Source of the DNA: Macrotis lagotis
Taxonomy: Eukaryota; Chordata; Mammalia; Peramelemorphia; Peramelidae
Length of the DNA stretch: 64,000 bases
Direction: 5' to 3'
Assembly: GCF_037893015.1 (NCBI RefSeq)
Contig: NC_133658.1
Location: 884,857,038 to 884,921,037, forward strand
Under the pieces are notes generated by a model, which did no database searches, was not told where the DNA came from, and worked only from the letters and a program-made list of their open reading frames with translations. The position numbers and the translations under genes are program-made. Of this stretch, positions 21,490 to 33,075 are shown in pieces. Position 1 is the stretch's first letter, and each line of letters starts with the position of its first letter.

Positions 21490-21965
21490 GCATATGGTAG
21501 CCACCTTCGGGTATTTCCAGGTGTGGTGAATGGAGGAGGGTTTAGACTCATTCAGCTTGTATCAGAAAACAGAAGTAGTTGTCTCAGTGAATACAAGTTG
21601 CAAAAAAAGGCAAAACATTAACAATTATAGCTACCCAAAGATGGCAATGGGATGCCCTCAAAAGCACTGTGTTTCGCTGGAAGTCTTCAGACTTTTTTTT
21701 TTAGCTTTTTTGCAAGGTAATGGGGTTACCCAAGGCCACACAGCTAGGTAATTATTAAGTGAGGCCAGATTTGAACTCAGGTACTCCTGACTCCAAGGCT
21801 AGTGCTCTATCTACTGTACCACCTAGCCACCTCACCCTGGAAGTCTTCAAACAAAAGCTGGATACCCACTTGGGGTATTTTAGAGGAGGATTTTTGTTCA
21901 GATCTGGAGTAGACTAGATAAGACCTCTGAGGAAACTTTCAACTGAGAGATATTATATAAAATTT
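21490..21965 (+). repeat. L3/CR1-type LINE 3' fragment interrupted by a SINE
   Basis: 'gctggaagtcttcag' before the SINE and 'aagctggatacccacttggg', 'gtagactagataagacctct' after it are the familiar L3/CR1 3' phrases ('ggaggtcttcaagcagaggc'-like). Confidence 0.6.
21690..21836 (-). mobile_element. SINE-c, antisense, nested, 13-bp duplication
   Basis: Inverted SINE-c from the T-rich tail to 'cacctagccacctcacc'. CTGGAAGTCTTCA is duplicated at 21677-21689 and 21837-21849. Confidence 0.9.
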
Positions 21966-22679
21966 AGGCTAAAGGAAATAAAAATTGGACTTGTAATTTC
22001 ATTGATATGGGGAACTTCTAGGTGAAATCCTTTACCAATGAAGATCCACTGTGTCTTGGCAATGCATAATCTTGAGAGTTGCCCAAAACATTGAGAAGTT
22101 AAGTAATTTGTTGAGGATTAATGTCAGTATATGTCACATCCAGAACTTGAGCCCAGGTCTTGCTGGCTTTAATGCCAGCTCTGTAAATTATGGCATTCCC
22201 ATAGAAGAGTAGGTGTGGAAGGAGAGAAGGGTTTAAAATAATTGGTGTGATTCCAAGCTAGTTGTTCTAACCAAGATGGAAGCAGATGATAAACATTATT
22301 AGCCTTGCTGAGGGGGACAGGCTGGAGAAAGCATATGGACTGAAGAAATTTGGTGTTATTTATTAATATGGGTCTGTAATATAATTATAGCTCAAGTCTT
22401 TCACTTTTGTTCTAATGAGCTGAGTGTTGAATGATCATCCACCTTTCTCCATGTCTTCACTTGACAATGATAGTTGCTTAATCCGAGCATTTCTAGAGTG
22501 AAGAATATGGGTAACTGTGGAAGCTAATATTTGTACCATTAAATACTACTTTTGTTCAAAAAAAAAATAAACTAAGGTCTTTAATAGGTCTTAGCTTGAC
22601 AGAGGCAACACTCATTCAGTGTTTAAGGATGGATAAGGAAGAAATGAGGCAAAGAATGACCTCTTTTACCTGGTTTAAA
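21966..22679. other. Intergenic with MIR piece and an A-tailed unknown segment
   Basis: 22010-22200 is a decayed antisense MIR. 22255-22567 is an unrecognised segment that ends in an A run ('gttcaaaaaaaaaataaac'), possibly retroposed. See findings. Confidence 0.4.
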
Positions 22680-22995
22680 ACAAATCAATCTGGGAAGGGA
22701 AGACCCTAAGAATTTCTGACCAATATACTGAATATATGCTTATTAATTGATATACTTAAACCTAAAGATAATAGGGAGCCCTCAAAGTGACTTTGAATAG
22801 GGCAGAGGCTCTTACTTTAGAAAGATCAATTTGGAAGCTGAACAGAGAGTGGATTGGAGTGGGGAGAAACTTGAAGCAGGTTAACCTTCCAGCAGCTGTT
22901 GCAATAATCCAGGCATGAGAAGATGGGGGCCGGCACCAAGGTGGTGGTAGAAGGAAGAGTATTCAAGAGAAGTTGGGAAAGTAGAATTGACAGAT
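22680..22995 (+). repeat. Family X ancient repeat, second fragment
   Basis: 'tttagaaagatcaatttgga', 'gagtggattggagtggggag' and 'ttgcaataatccaggcatga' are characteristic phrases of the fossil family. Confidence 0.55.
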
Positions 22996-23819
22996 CTGGA
23001 AACTCCTAGCTTCATTACAGGGATTTAAAAGACTTGAAGCAGACCTTAATCTCAAATCTAACCCCCAACATTTTACAGAAGAGATGACTGAGATTTAGGG
23101 AAGATTTGAACCTAGGCCTTCCTGCTGCAAGAGCTCTATTTACTACCCACCTCACCCAGCTCCTTTTCTTTCCCTTTCAGAATTCCCCAGTTGATATGTT
23201 ATCTTATTCCAGATATGGCCAAATTATATTTGGGGTCAATTAACTCCAATTTATACAGATTAGGGGCACAAGCAACAACTAAGAGGCTGAGGGTCTGAAT
23301 TCCAATCTCAGCTTTTAATCACTGGTGATATGACCTGGGGCCCATGCCCTTTCTCTGGGCATCAATTTTTTCATTATAGATTGAAGTGGTAAGACTAGAT
23401 TATCTCTATGATCTATTCCTATTAGCTCTGAATCACTGGGCAGCTCAGCTGTACAGTGGAGAGAGCATTGGACCTGGGATCAGATACCCACTAGCTGTGT
23501 GACCCTGGCCAAGTCACTTGACTTTTGTCTCCTTCAGTGTCTTTGGCCACAAAATGGGGGAAATAATGGCACCTCCCTCCCAAGGTTGTTGTGAGAATAA
23601 AGTAAGTAAGGTACTATGTGTAAACTAGACTGTTCACCGATGAGGGGAGGGGGGGAAGGGAGGGGGAAGAAAAATGTTTAACTTATAAATATGCAAATGG
23701 ATAAATGTTGAAAAACTTCATATCATATAATTGAAAAAATAAAATGAAATATCAAATAAAAATGCTATAAAACACTTTGCAAATGGCAAAGAGCTTGGAA
23801 TAAGAATTGAAGATTTAGC
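22996..23819. other. Intergenic, MIR-type SINEs and an L1-like 3' scrap
   Basis: Decayed MIR at 23015-23165 (antisense) and 23445-23620 (+, 'ctgtgtgaccctggccaagt'). 23640-23760 is G-rich then A-rich ('attgaaaaaataaaatgaaa') and may be the 3' end of an old L1. Confidence 0.5.
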
Positions 23820-23830
23820 TGTTTAATTTT

Positions 23831-24560
23831 TTTTGAAAGATTTTATTCTGAGTTTTACAAATTTTCCCCCATTCTTGCTTCCTTCCCCCCCCCAAGGCAT
23901 TCTGTTAGTCTTTACATTGTTTCCATGGTGTTCTCAGTTGAATGTGATGAGGGAGAAATCATATCCTTAAGGAAGAAAAATAAAGTATAAGATAACAAAA
24001 TTACATAATAAGATAACAGATTTTTTTTTCCCTAAATTGAAGATAATAGTCTTTGTTCAGACTCCACAATTCTTTCTCTGGATACAGATGGCATTTTCCA
24101 TTGTAGATAATCCAAAATTGTCCCTGGTTGTTGCATTGAAGGGATGAGCAAGTCCATCAAGGTTGATCATCACCCCCATGTTGCTGTTAGGGTGTACAGT
24201 GTTTTTCTGGTTCTCCTCATCTCATTCAGCATCAGTTCATGCAAATCCCTCCAGGTTTCCCTGAATTCCCCTCCCTCCTGGTTTCTAACAGAACAATAGT
24301 GTTCCATGACATACATATACAACAATTTGCTAAGCCATTCCCCAACTGAAGGACATTTACTTGATTTCCAATTCTTTGCCACCACAAACAGGGCTGCTAT
24401 GAATGTTTTTGTACAAGTGATGTTTTTACCCTTTTTCATCATCTCTTCAGGGAATAGATGCAGTAGTGGTATTGTTGGATCAAACAGTATACACATTTTT
24501 TTGCCCTTTGGGCATAATTCCAAATTGCCCTCCAGAAAGGTTGGATGAGTTCACATTAGT
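23831..24560 (-). mobile_element. L1, 5'-truncated, copy A, with duplication
   Basis: Antisense L1 3' end. Its frame encodes the ORF2p C-terminus (e.g. FDPTIPLLHLFPEEM, FIAALFVVAKNWKSSKCPS, LYMYVMEHYCSVRNQE), followed by a short 3' UTR with 'aataaaatctttc'. TGTTTAATTTT is duplicated at 23820-23830 and 24561-24571. ORF2p supplies endonuclease and reverse transcriptase, but this piece keeps neither domain. Confidence 0.88.
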
Positions 24561-24704
24561 TGTTTAATTTTAAGAATCTTTTTTTCCCTCTAGAGACTCA
24601 TAGCATGTACATTACCAAAAACGACACCGGACTTTTCCCTTGATTTTGTTCTTAGATCATAGATTTTACAACTGGACAGAACTTCGAGGATCATGTTGGC
24701 CAAC

Positions 24705-24905
24705 CCCCTCTTTTGGTTACCACTCACATCTAACCCTTCATGACCTATTTGGTGTTTTCTTGGCAAACACTTCTTCAGTTTATTTGACAGATGAGGAAAC
24801 TTGGGCTCATAGAGGTTAAGTAAAATGCTCAAGGTCATACAGCCTAAGGGTCAGAAGTGAAATTCCAAGGCTCCAGTATCCTCTAGCCACTTCACCATTA
24901 TCTTT
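24705..24905 (-). mobile_element. SINE-a, antisense, diverged
   Basis: 'cttcatgacctatttggtgt', 'gacagatgaggaaacttggg', 'aggtcatacagcc' and 'tctagccacttcacc' in inverted order. Confidence 0.65.
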
Positions 24906-25014
24906 TAAAGAGCCCAGGTTTGTGTTGGAACCAGTCTGTATCAAGTGAAGTTGATTGCTAAATTTTCAATGTGAATCTTTACTCTTGGACAAATTCAAGG
25001 CTTGAGTTACTATC

Positions 25015-26510
25015 ATATTGTTGTTCAGTGCTGACATTTAGTGACCCCATGTACTATAGCACCTCAAGTCTTCTATCATCCACTATCTCTCAAAGTCTAA
25101 GTGCTGGGTTGTTGTGTCCATATTATCTCTCCATCTCATCCTCTGCCATTCCCTATTTCCTTTTGTCTTCAATCTTTCCCCAAATCAGGGTCTTTTCCAG
25201 TGAATCCCTTCTTCTCATTATGTGGTCAAAATATTTCAACTTTACTTCAGTATCTGAGCTTCCATTGAATAGCCTGAATTGAATCAATTAAAGTATTGAT
25301 TGATTTGATCTCCTTGTCCAATGTCTTGTGGGTGATTTCTTTCTTAGGTTCAGTTCTGCCCTACCATCAATCCTGACTCAGACTTGGGAATGCAGGTTTT
25401 GGAAAGAAAATAGAGATTGATTAAAGGAAGTTAAAACATGTTAAGAAAGTAATAGGAAAAAGTTAAAAAGGGTTTAAAGAGAAGACCACATGGATTGCTG
25501 ATTGAGTTGGCCAGACCAGCTGACCAGGGTTCAGCAGGAGGCTTGGAAGGTAAAAGAGAGTTGAGCCCCTTCCTCAGTCTCCTTAAATTCTCTCCCAGAG
25601 TCCATGGGAGAAGGTGGGGACCTGGGAGTAACCAAGTCCCACATTGGAGATTTTGCCTTTTTGGGTGGTCTTGAGTCTCTTTTGGGTGATCTTGGGTGTT
25701 TCCAGTGCCTGAACTCCCTGGCTGCCCCAGCAGAAGATCATGCAATTTAAATCATGATGAAGGTCAGGCCCTCAGGTGTGGCCTAGATTAGATGATAAAG
25801 GAAGAAGGTAGATTTCCTTTAACAATGCAAACAAAAGATTAACAAAGTTTGTCTTCAACTGATCTCATCACTCCCATTCCCAGGTTTCTCTGCATCAAAG
25901 GGACTCTCAAAAGTCTTCTCCAGCACCACAATTTGAATTCCTCAGTGCTTAAACTTCCCATATAGTCCAACTCTCACAGTCATACATAGTAACTGGAAAA
26001 AGAAACCATATCTTTGATGACATGGGCTTTTGTTGGCAGGGTGATGTCTCTGCTTTTGAGTCCAGATTTGCCATAGCTTTTCTTCCCAAAAGCAAGTATC
26101 TTTTAATTTCATCACTATAGTCACCATCTGTAGTTATCTCTGAGCCCAAAAATGTAAATTCTGACTTTGTTTCCATGTCTTCTCCCTCTTTTAGACAGGA
26201 AGTGATGGGACCAACTGCCAAGAACTAGGTTTTTTGAATGTTAAGCTTCCAGTAAGCTATCACACTTGCCTCTTTCAGCTTCTTCAATTTCTGCCATAGA
26301 GGACTAACCACTATATATCTGAGATTGTTGATATTTCTCCCAATAGCTTCAATTCCGGATTTTGATTCATCTAGTCTGGCATGTCACATGATGTACTCTG
26401 CATAGAAGTTAAATAAATAAAGTGACAATAAACAACCTTGTTGGTGTTCCTTTCCCAATCTTAAACCAATCAGTTGTGAGTATATTGTGTTCTCTAATTT
26501 CTTCCCTCCC
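25015..26510 (-). mobile_element. BovB-type RTE LINE fragment, antisense, split by an LTR
   Basis: Reads like the reverse of BovB at many points: 'ctctccatctcatcctctgc', 'cagggtcttttccagtgaat', 'gggactctcaaaagtcttct', 'tttaatttcatcactatagt', 'ctgagattgttgatatttct' and 'atgtactctgcatagaagtt'. A short frame (25949-26221) keeps LLLGRKAMANLDS and YDCESWTIW, the C-terminal side of the RTE reverse transcriptase. Many stops. BovB is known from marsupials, ruminants and squamates. Confidence 0.85.
25322..25894 (-). mobile_element. Probable solo LTR of an endogenous retrovirus
   Basis: This 573-bp block interrupts the BovB sequence between 'gatctccttgtccaa' and 'gggactctcaaaag', which adjoin in BovB. 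On the minus strand it begins TGCAGAG and ends CAAGACA, giving TG...CA termini. An A/T-rich TATA-like 'gaatttaaggagactg' lies mid-way, and T-rich R/U5-like sequence follows. The likely short duplication is TCCAA / TCAAA with one mismatch. No retroviral gene is present. Confidence 0.65.
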
Positions 26511-27084
26511 CCTTAAGCTTCTAAGAGGCAAGGACTATAACTATTAAATACTTGGGGCTAATAGAGAAAGAGTCTATCTCATTTGCAGAATGAGGACATC
26601 AGAATATGTCCTCCCAAGATTCTGGTCAGAAATGGGCCAGGACCATCCCTGCCAATTTTAGGTGTCCCTTCTCCTGCTATTAAACCAGATGTATGCTGAA
26701 TCAACTTGCAAGGGCTCTGCCCACCAGGAAGGACAGCTCTGAAAACTAGCAACATGAGGATCAGAAAAAGAACAGCCTGGGAGTCAAGATTTGCCTCTGC
26801 CTAGAGGGAAGGGAACATTTCCTTTCCTTTCCAAGCTTACCAGGAAGATAAGGGCGGTGGGTCTCGGGACAAGGAAGAGGGAGCTGTCCTAACTGTTCCC
26901 TTTCAAGGCTTGACCCCACAGCTGGTGATTTTTGAGTAGTCCCTCCTGGTCCCAGGCCTTTCTTCGACAAGACCCAGGATGTGTACCAGCAAAGTTTCCA
27001 ATCATGCTGCAGCCCCAGGGGTGAGTATGGAGTCTGCCAACTTACTCTGTTTGGAATCAGGGAGGATCCAGGAATTCAGCCTCA
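26511..27084. other. Low-repeat, GC-richer intergenic segment
   Basis: 26590-27020 has no recognised repeat and ends with a strong splice-donor-like 'ccaggggtgagtatgg'. No coding frame is convincing. See findings. Confidence 0.4.
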
Positions 27085-27296
27085 ACTTGTCTTCACTCAT
27101 CCTTGGCAGCTTCCAGGGCCATCTCTAGTCCTCCTGATTAATATCTTGCTACTGGATCCAGATAGCTCCGGAGGAGAAAGTGAAGGCTGGTGACTTAGCA
27201 AATCAACCCCTCACTCAAATCCAATTCATGTGCTTGTCATGGCATCACCTCCCCTAATGTCATGGTCTTCTTTGAGAACAAAGGACAAAAATCCTC
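27085..27296 (+). mobile_element. SINE-b, 5'-truncated
   Basis: Starts within the body ('cttccagggccatctctagt') and ends 'tggtcttctttgagaacaaa'. Confidence 0.75.
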
Positions 27297-28718
27297 ACCT
27301 GTGCCTTTTAGCTTCCAAAGGTAAGAGGGAGGCATCCAGTGGAAAGGAAACTGAATTTAGAGTCATGGGACCTGGGTTCAAATCCTACTCCTGCCTCTTA
27401 GTTATTTGACTATAATTTCTCCTTGCCTTAGTATTCAGCCTATAAAATAAAGTGATCCTATTGTATGGGTTTTCAGGTCCCTTTCAGGTATTATACTTTA
27501 TCCCCTGGCAATATGACTTCCTATTCCCACTTCACTTAAAGCTTATCAGTCAGCTCTTAACTGTTATTCAACTGGGTTTTTTTGCTCTTCTTTGTATAGG
27601 AATTATCATATCTTTTGTCTCCATGCCAGCTTAGCCCCACATGTACGGAATGAATGCACTCTTTTCTTAGCTGTTTCTTCTGACAATATAATCAGGTTCA
27701 TTTCAAAATTGATTTTATTTTTTTGGTCTACAGAAGAAACTGAAAATATTCTTATATAATGATTTTTAACCTTCTGCCAGGTTTAATGCAAGTGAAGTCT
27801 CCCTTTATGCTCCCAGTCCTTTTGTTCTTTGTCCTGTAAATGGTTTTGAAAATCCTTTGTATGTATCTTATAGTTATTTTTCTGGTACTCAGTTAAAATG
27901 AGAGATCTGGAGAGCAGGGATCTTTTCAATCTTTATGTCATCTAGAGTCATCTCCAGTCATTCTGATCCATATCTGGTCACTGGACCCAGATGGCTCTGG
28001 AGAAGAAAGTGAGGCTGGTTGGTCACTTAGCACAGCACCCCTTCACTCAGTCTAATTCATGTGCTTGTCATAGCATCACTTCCCTGATGTCATGATCTTT
28101 TTTGAGAAGGAAGGACAGACAACAGTGCCCATTATGTTAGATATTTATGTGACAAGGATGGGGATACCTGTGTCTTATGCTTTGTTGATTGATTGATGAT
28201 ATTTCCTAGCAACAATAGTCAATACACATTTACTACATCTACATAAACCAAGTCCTGATTTAGAAATGGAAATCCACAAATATGAAAAGAGACAATACAT
28301 GCCCTCAAGGAGCTTCCAATCTAATAAAGTACACAAAATAGAAAAGGAAGTCGATTGTTCCAGACTCTTTTTCTCTTTTTGTGACCGCTATTTGGGGTTT
28401 CCTTGGCAAAGATATGGGAGTGATTGGCAATTTCCTTCTCCAACTCATTTTACACATGAGGAACTGGGGCAAACAGGGTTTTGACTGGGGTCATACCTAC
28501 CAATTACCTGAGGTTAGATAAGAACTCATGAAGATGATTCTTCCTACATGAGTTGCCTTCTTAAATGGAAGTTTGGAGTTCATAGCCCCTGCCTCTAACC
28601 AGAGAGCCAGAGTGAGGGTGAGGAGGCAGAGTCTGATGAAACCTTAAGAGGATGAGGTTATCCCAGTCATTAGCTTCCTGGGGCATAGTGAAGAAGTCAG
28701 AGAATTCTCAGAGTAGCA
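27297..28718. other. Intergenic with several SINE remnants
   Basis: MIR-like SINE at 27325-27480 (+), unrecognised 27480-27930, SINE-b body at 27940-28120 (+), an L2/MIR-like word near 28295-28325, SINE-a antisense at 28360-28500, and unrecognised 28530-28715. Confidence 0.55.
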
Positions 28719-29030
28719 TGAGGATGATGTTTGTCCTTCATTCTTGAAAAAGACCATGCCATCAGGGAGGTGATGCCAGGACAATCCTGTGAATTAGATG
28801 TCAGTGAGATGGTGCTGTACTAAGTCACCCACCTTACTTTCCCCTCCAAAAGTCCAGTGGCCAGATAGGAATCAGGACAACTAGAGACCCTGGATGTAAG
28901 GCAATCAGGGTTAAGTGACTTGCACACAGCTAGTAAGTGTCTGAGATCAAATTTGAACTCAGGTCCTACTGATTCCAAGGCTCTATCCACTCTATCCACT
29001 ATAGCACCACCTAGCAGCCCCAGTTTCTGG
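28719..29030 (-). mobile_element. SINE-b, antisense, near full length
   Basis: Begins 'gatgatgtttgtccttcatt', continues 'gaccatgccatcagggaggt' and ends at the inverted head 'caccacctagcagcccc'. The tRNA-like head is slightly rearranged ('ctatccactctatccactat'). Confidence 0.8.
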
Positions 29031-29718
29031 CACAAAGCAAGTGTTTAATAAATGCAATTTGTTCAAGTGGCATAACATTTATGAAAACACAGTATATTCT
29101 CTGACAAAAGGCATTATATATGCTCATTATTTGTTTTACATACTTATTCAATGAATGAATGGACTTCAATGAAGGAGTAAGTATGCTACCTCCTTGAAAT
29201 TTCCATTGTTTTAGAACTGGGGAAACTTTAAAGACTATACAATCTCAAAGTGCTAGGTACCTCAGTGAATGGGGCACAGGCTTTGGAGTTAGGAGGACCT
29301 GAGTTTAAATTCAGCCACAGACACTTATTAGTTGTGTGACCCTGGAGAAGTCATTCAATTCTGATTGCCTCTTCCTAAAAATATTGTATGATCCAACTCT
29401 TTCATTGTCCAGATGAGGAAACCAAACCCAGAGAGGCCAAGGGACTTGCCCAAGGTGACAAAGCTAGGATTCTAACCTAGGCCCTTGGTTGCTGCTATCT
29501 TTTCCTCCTCTCCCCTCAAAATTCATAAATGCCCCAAACTAAAATCCCTTTTCCCTATCCTCATCTCTTCCTTCTGACTTCCCTAGATTTTTTTCAGGTT
29601 CAGTTCAAATTCTTCCTTCGGCAAGAAATCTTTCCTGATCCTCTTTAATGTATATTCAATGTACATTCCCCCAAAACTGACTTTGAATTTATCTTGTACT
29701 AATAGCTATACATACATA
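29031..29718. other. Intergenic, SINE head, MIR and L2-type 3' end
   Basis: 29255-29370 is a + SINE head. 29385-29490 is an antisense MIR. 29545-29715 is an L2-like 3' stretch ('caagaaatctttcctgatcc') that resumes after the GA tract. Confidence 0.55.
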
Positions 29719-29962
29719 CAGAGAGAGGGAGGGAGAGAGAGAGAGAGAGAGGGAGAGAGAGAGAGGAGAGAAACAGAGAAGAAAGGAAGAGAAGAGAATG
29801 TAAGAGAGAGAGGAAGAGGAGAGAGAGAGGGAGAAAGAAAGGAGAAGAGAGACAGAGAGAAGAAAAGAGAAAGGAAGAGAAGAGAGAGGGGAGAAAGAGA
29901 GAGAAGAGAAGGAGAGAGGGAGAGAGAAAGGAAAAGGAAAGAGAGAGAGAGAGAGAGAAGAA
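29719..29962. repeat. GA-rich microsatellite
   Basis: Imperfect (GA)n/(GGAGA)n tract interrupting an L2-like element. It explains the Arg/Glu and Ser/Leu frames. Confidence 0.96.
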
Positions 29963-30642
29963 ATACAAATACATTTTATTTCCTCAGGCTATGAAATCCT
30001 TCCAAACTTTTTATCTCCAGTTCTCAGCATGGCACTCATTTGTACATTTTTGGTTGGTTATCTCCCCCATTTGTCTGCGAATTCCTTGGGGCTAGGTCTG
30101 TCTTTTATGTTCCTTCTATCCCCACAGCTAAGTTCAATGGCAGCATACAGTAAGTTGTCACCAAAGTTCTATTGACTGACTAGCAGGGCACTTAATAAAT
30201 GCTTGCTGATGCCTTACCACAACCTCCCATCACCAATGAACCTGGGAAAATGACTGATGGTTGTGCTATAAGCAGAGCTTGGGAGGAGATAGATTGAATG
30301 AATGAATGCATAAATGAAAGAATAATGGAAAAACATTTATTAATATTTGCCACCAACCAGGCTGTGCTAATCACTGGAGATAACAAATACAAAAACAAAA
30401 GCAGGTACTGTCCAATCTTGGGCAAGACCCTTAATTTCCCTGAGTCTCATTTTTCTCATCTGTAAAATGGGTATAATAGAAGTAGCACCTCCCTCAAAGT
30501 GATACTCCTTAACATAACATAAGAAAGTGTTCTTCAAAATTTAAAGGATTATTTATTATTATTATTATTATTATATTACTAGTGAACACAAAGGAAAAAT
30601 TAGAAGCAACACAGGACCTGCTCTCAAGGAACTTGTGGGGGA
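29963..30642. other. Intergenic, L2-like end and MIR
   Basis: 29985-30215 resumes the L2-like 3' end ('attccttggggctaggtctg', 'taataaatgcttgctgatg'). 30410-30540 is a + MIR. A (TTA)n run lies at 30551-30573. Confidence 0.55.
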
Positions 30643-30644
30643 GC

Positions 30645-30687
<43 letters not shown>
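30643..30687. repeat. (CA)n microsatellite
   Basis: Nearly pure AC dinucleotides, with one G interruption near the start. Confidence 0.97.
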
Positions 30688-30689
<2 letters not shown>

Positions 30690-32575
30690 TATATAAACAT
30701 AATTCAAGATACAGTTTGATAGAGGCAAAAAAGAGAGTCTGACAAAGTATTTTAGTGGATAGAGCCCTAGACTTTGGAGGAAGAACCAAGTTCAAATCCT
30801 GATTCAGACACTTCCTGGACCCTGAGGAAATCACTTATTCTCCCTCCAATTTCAATTTCCTCATCTATAAAATAATGGGATTGGATCCTGTGATTCTTCT
30901 GTCTCTAAAAATGATTATTCTCTGAAAGAGAGGGAGAAAGGAGGAAGTATTTATTTAGCACCCATAAACTTTATTTCATTTGATGCTCACAACAACCTGG
31001 GGATGTGCATGCCATTATTATCACCAATTTATAGTTGAGGCGGCTAAGGCTGACAGATTATGTGACTTGTCTGACACTAAATTTGAATTCAGATGTTCCT
31101 GTCTCCAGGTCTAGCATTCTACCCACTGCAACCACCTGACTCCCTATGAAGTTTACTGGGAAGCTAATGGCAATTTAAATCCTGGCACTGAAGTAAGAGA
31201 ACATAGGTTCACTGACCAAAAAACTTAGCCTTCTGGGCCTCAGTTTCCTCAAACAAAAAGTGAAGAGATTTTGATTAAATATCCTCTGAGGTCTCCTTCC
31301 TTCTCTAGGTCAATGATCAATCCTATGAGGGAATGAAGATGGGCTTCAAGCAGGATGTGATCCTCAAGGTATACTTTGAAGGAAAGAGATGGGGTAGTGA
31401 TGAAGAGGGAGAATATGTCAGATACTGGGGTGGGTCTCAGGAGGGCACCTGAGCAAAGGGATGAAGAGATACTACATCTGCCATGAAAATATCCTTCCAA
31501 ATCAGTTGGGACATGGGGGAAAAACTTCTTAAAGGTGTAGATCTTTTCCCTTTCCTAAGAAAATTACAAGTCAAGGAATGGAATTCAATCCAATCCAGGA
31601 CTGTCTGGCTGCTGACAGTGTAAAGACAAATAGCCCCCAAATTGTCTCTGTCCTCGAGATGCTTTCTTTACACTAGGGCAATGGACATGTACATTGATGA
31701 GTCAATACAATGTATATAAAAGGGATCCGGTCAATACAACATAAACAAAATAATTATGAGGGGGGAGGGAAGATGTGCAAAGGCCTCCAGTAGGTACTGG
31801 AGGGGACCCTTCAGCATAATGGAGGGAGGTAGGCACTCCAAGAAGAGGAAAAGAGAAGGGAGAGTATTCCAGGTATGGGGCTGAGAGGGAACAAGTAGAC
31901 TAGACTGGCTAAAGTGTGTGAAGGGGGAAGGAAGAGAAATTAGTTTGGAGAGACAGCCTAGTTAAACCACCTTGGAGAACAAGCTGTAGTTTGACCTCAA
32001 GGTAATGGGGAGCCACTGATGTTACTTTAACTAGAGAATGAGTTGGTTTGACATGTGCTTTAGAATATGCCAAACACAGCCCTTTGGCTTTCACCTTCTT
32101 CAGTGGCTGCATCCTTGTTGGTGTTGCTTCTTCCCTGCCTTGCCTCCTTCTCAGAGATAAAAAACCTCCTGGTAAGCTAATGTGTAACCAATGGATGCTG
32201 CTCTTTTGGTGTGGCCTGAGCATGAGGTGCCCCACTCCTTGAGGCCCTGATTTCTCCCAACACACCCTTTCCTTACTGATTCACTACCTGATAAAAAGGT
32301 CAAACTCTATTGAAAAAGATTGTTAGGCTTTTAATGGCCCCTGAAGGCTTACACAGCAGGTATGCACTCCCTTGACTGGTGCCAGTGGTGTAATGGCAAG
32401 AATCCTGGGTTTGGAGTCAGTAGACCAAGATTCAAATTCGGATTCTGGCTTCACTTTTCAACTTCTGTAAAATGGCATAAATTGTATCAGAGCCTGAAAA
32501 GTCCCTTCTGGTTCTAAATTTATGAGCTGAACTCTTTATTGCCTTTAAGTCCTCCTGTCTTCCAAGGTTTCCTAT
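30688..32575. other. Intergenic with MIRs and family X fragment
   Basis: MIR at 30740-30890 (+), 30960-31130 (antisense) and 31195-31310 (+). About 31340-32050 carries family X phrases ('agagtattccaggtatgggg', 'aaggtaatggggagccactg'). 32385-32510 is a MIR-like SINE (+). Confidence 0.5.
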
Positions 32576-32577
32576 TA

Positions 32578-32720
32578 CTTTTTTATTTGAAAGGCTATGG
32601 AGTTAAGTGACTTGCCCAAGGTCACACAACTAATTTTTAAGTGTCTGGGGCTCCATTTGAACTTAGATCCTTCTGACTACTGGGTCAGTGCTCTATCCAC
32701 TGTACCACCTAGCTGCCCTG
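32578..32720 (-). mobile_element. SINE-c-like, antisense
   Basis: 'ggctatggagttaagtgact ... caccacctagctgccc'. A possible weak duplication CTATTAC / CTATTAT flanks it. Confidence 0.75.
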
Positions 32721-32774
32721 ATTCTCTATTATCCTTGAGGCCCTCACCATCCTCCCAGGCAGCCTGGGTGTCTT

Positions 32775-33075
32775 CTCTCCTCTACCTTCTTTTTTTCCTT
32801 TCCCTTCTCTCCCCTCCTCTCTTTCTTCCCCCTCCCTCTATCTCTTCTCCTCTCCTCTCTTCTCTCCTCTTCTTTTCTCTTCTCTTCTCATCTGTTCTCC
32901 TCTCCTCTCCTCTCCTCTCCTCTCCTCTCTTCTCTCTTCGCCTCTCTTCTCTCTTCTCTTCTTCTCTCTCTTTGTCTCTCAGTCTCTCTCTCTCTGTCTT
33001 TCAGTCTCTCTGTCTCTGACTGTCTCTGTTTCTGTCTCTCTTCCTCTATCTCTCTGTCTGTCTGTCTATTTCTCT
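32775..33075. repeat. CT-rich microsatellite
   Basis: (TCTCC)n core at about 32895-32930, then TCTCTG repeats. It accounts for the 140-codon Ser/Leu open frame. Confidence 0.95.
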
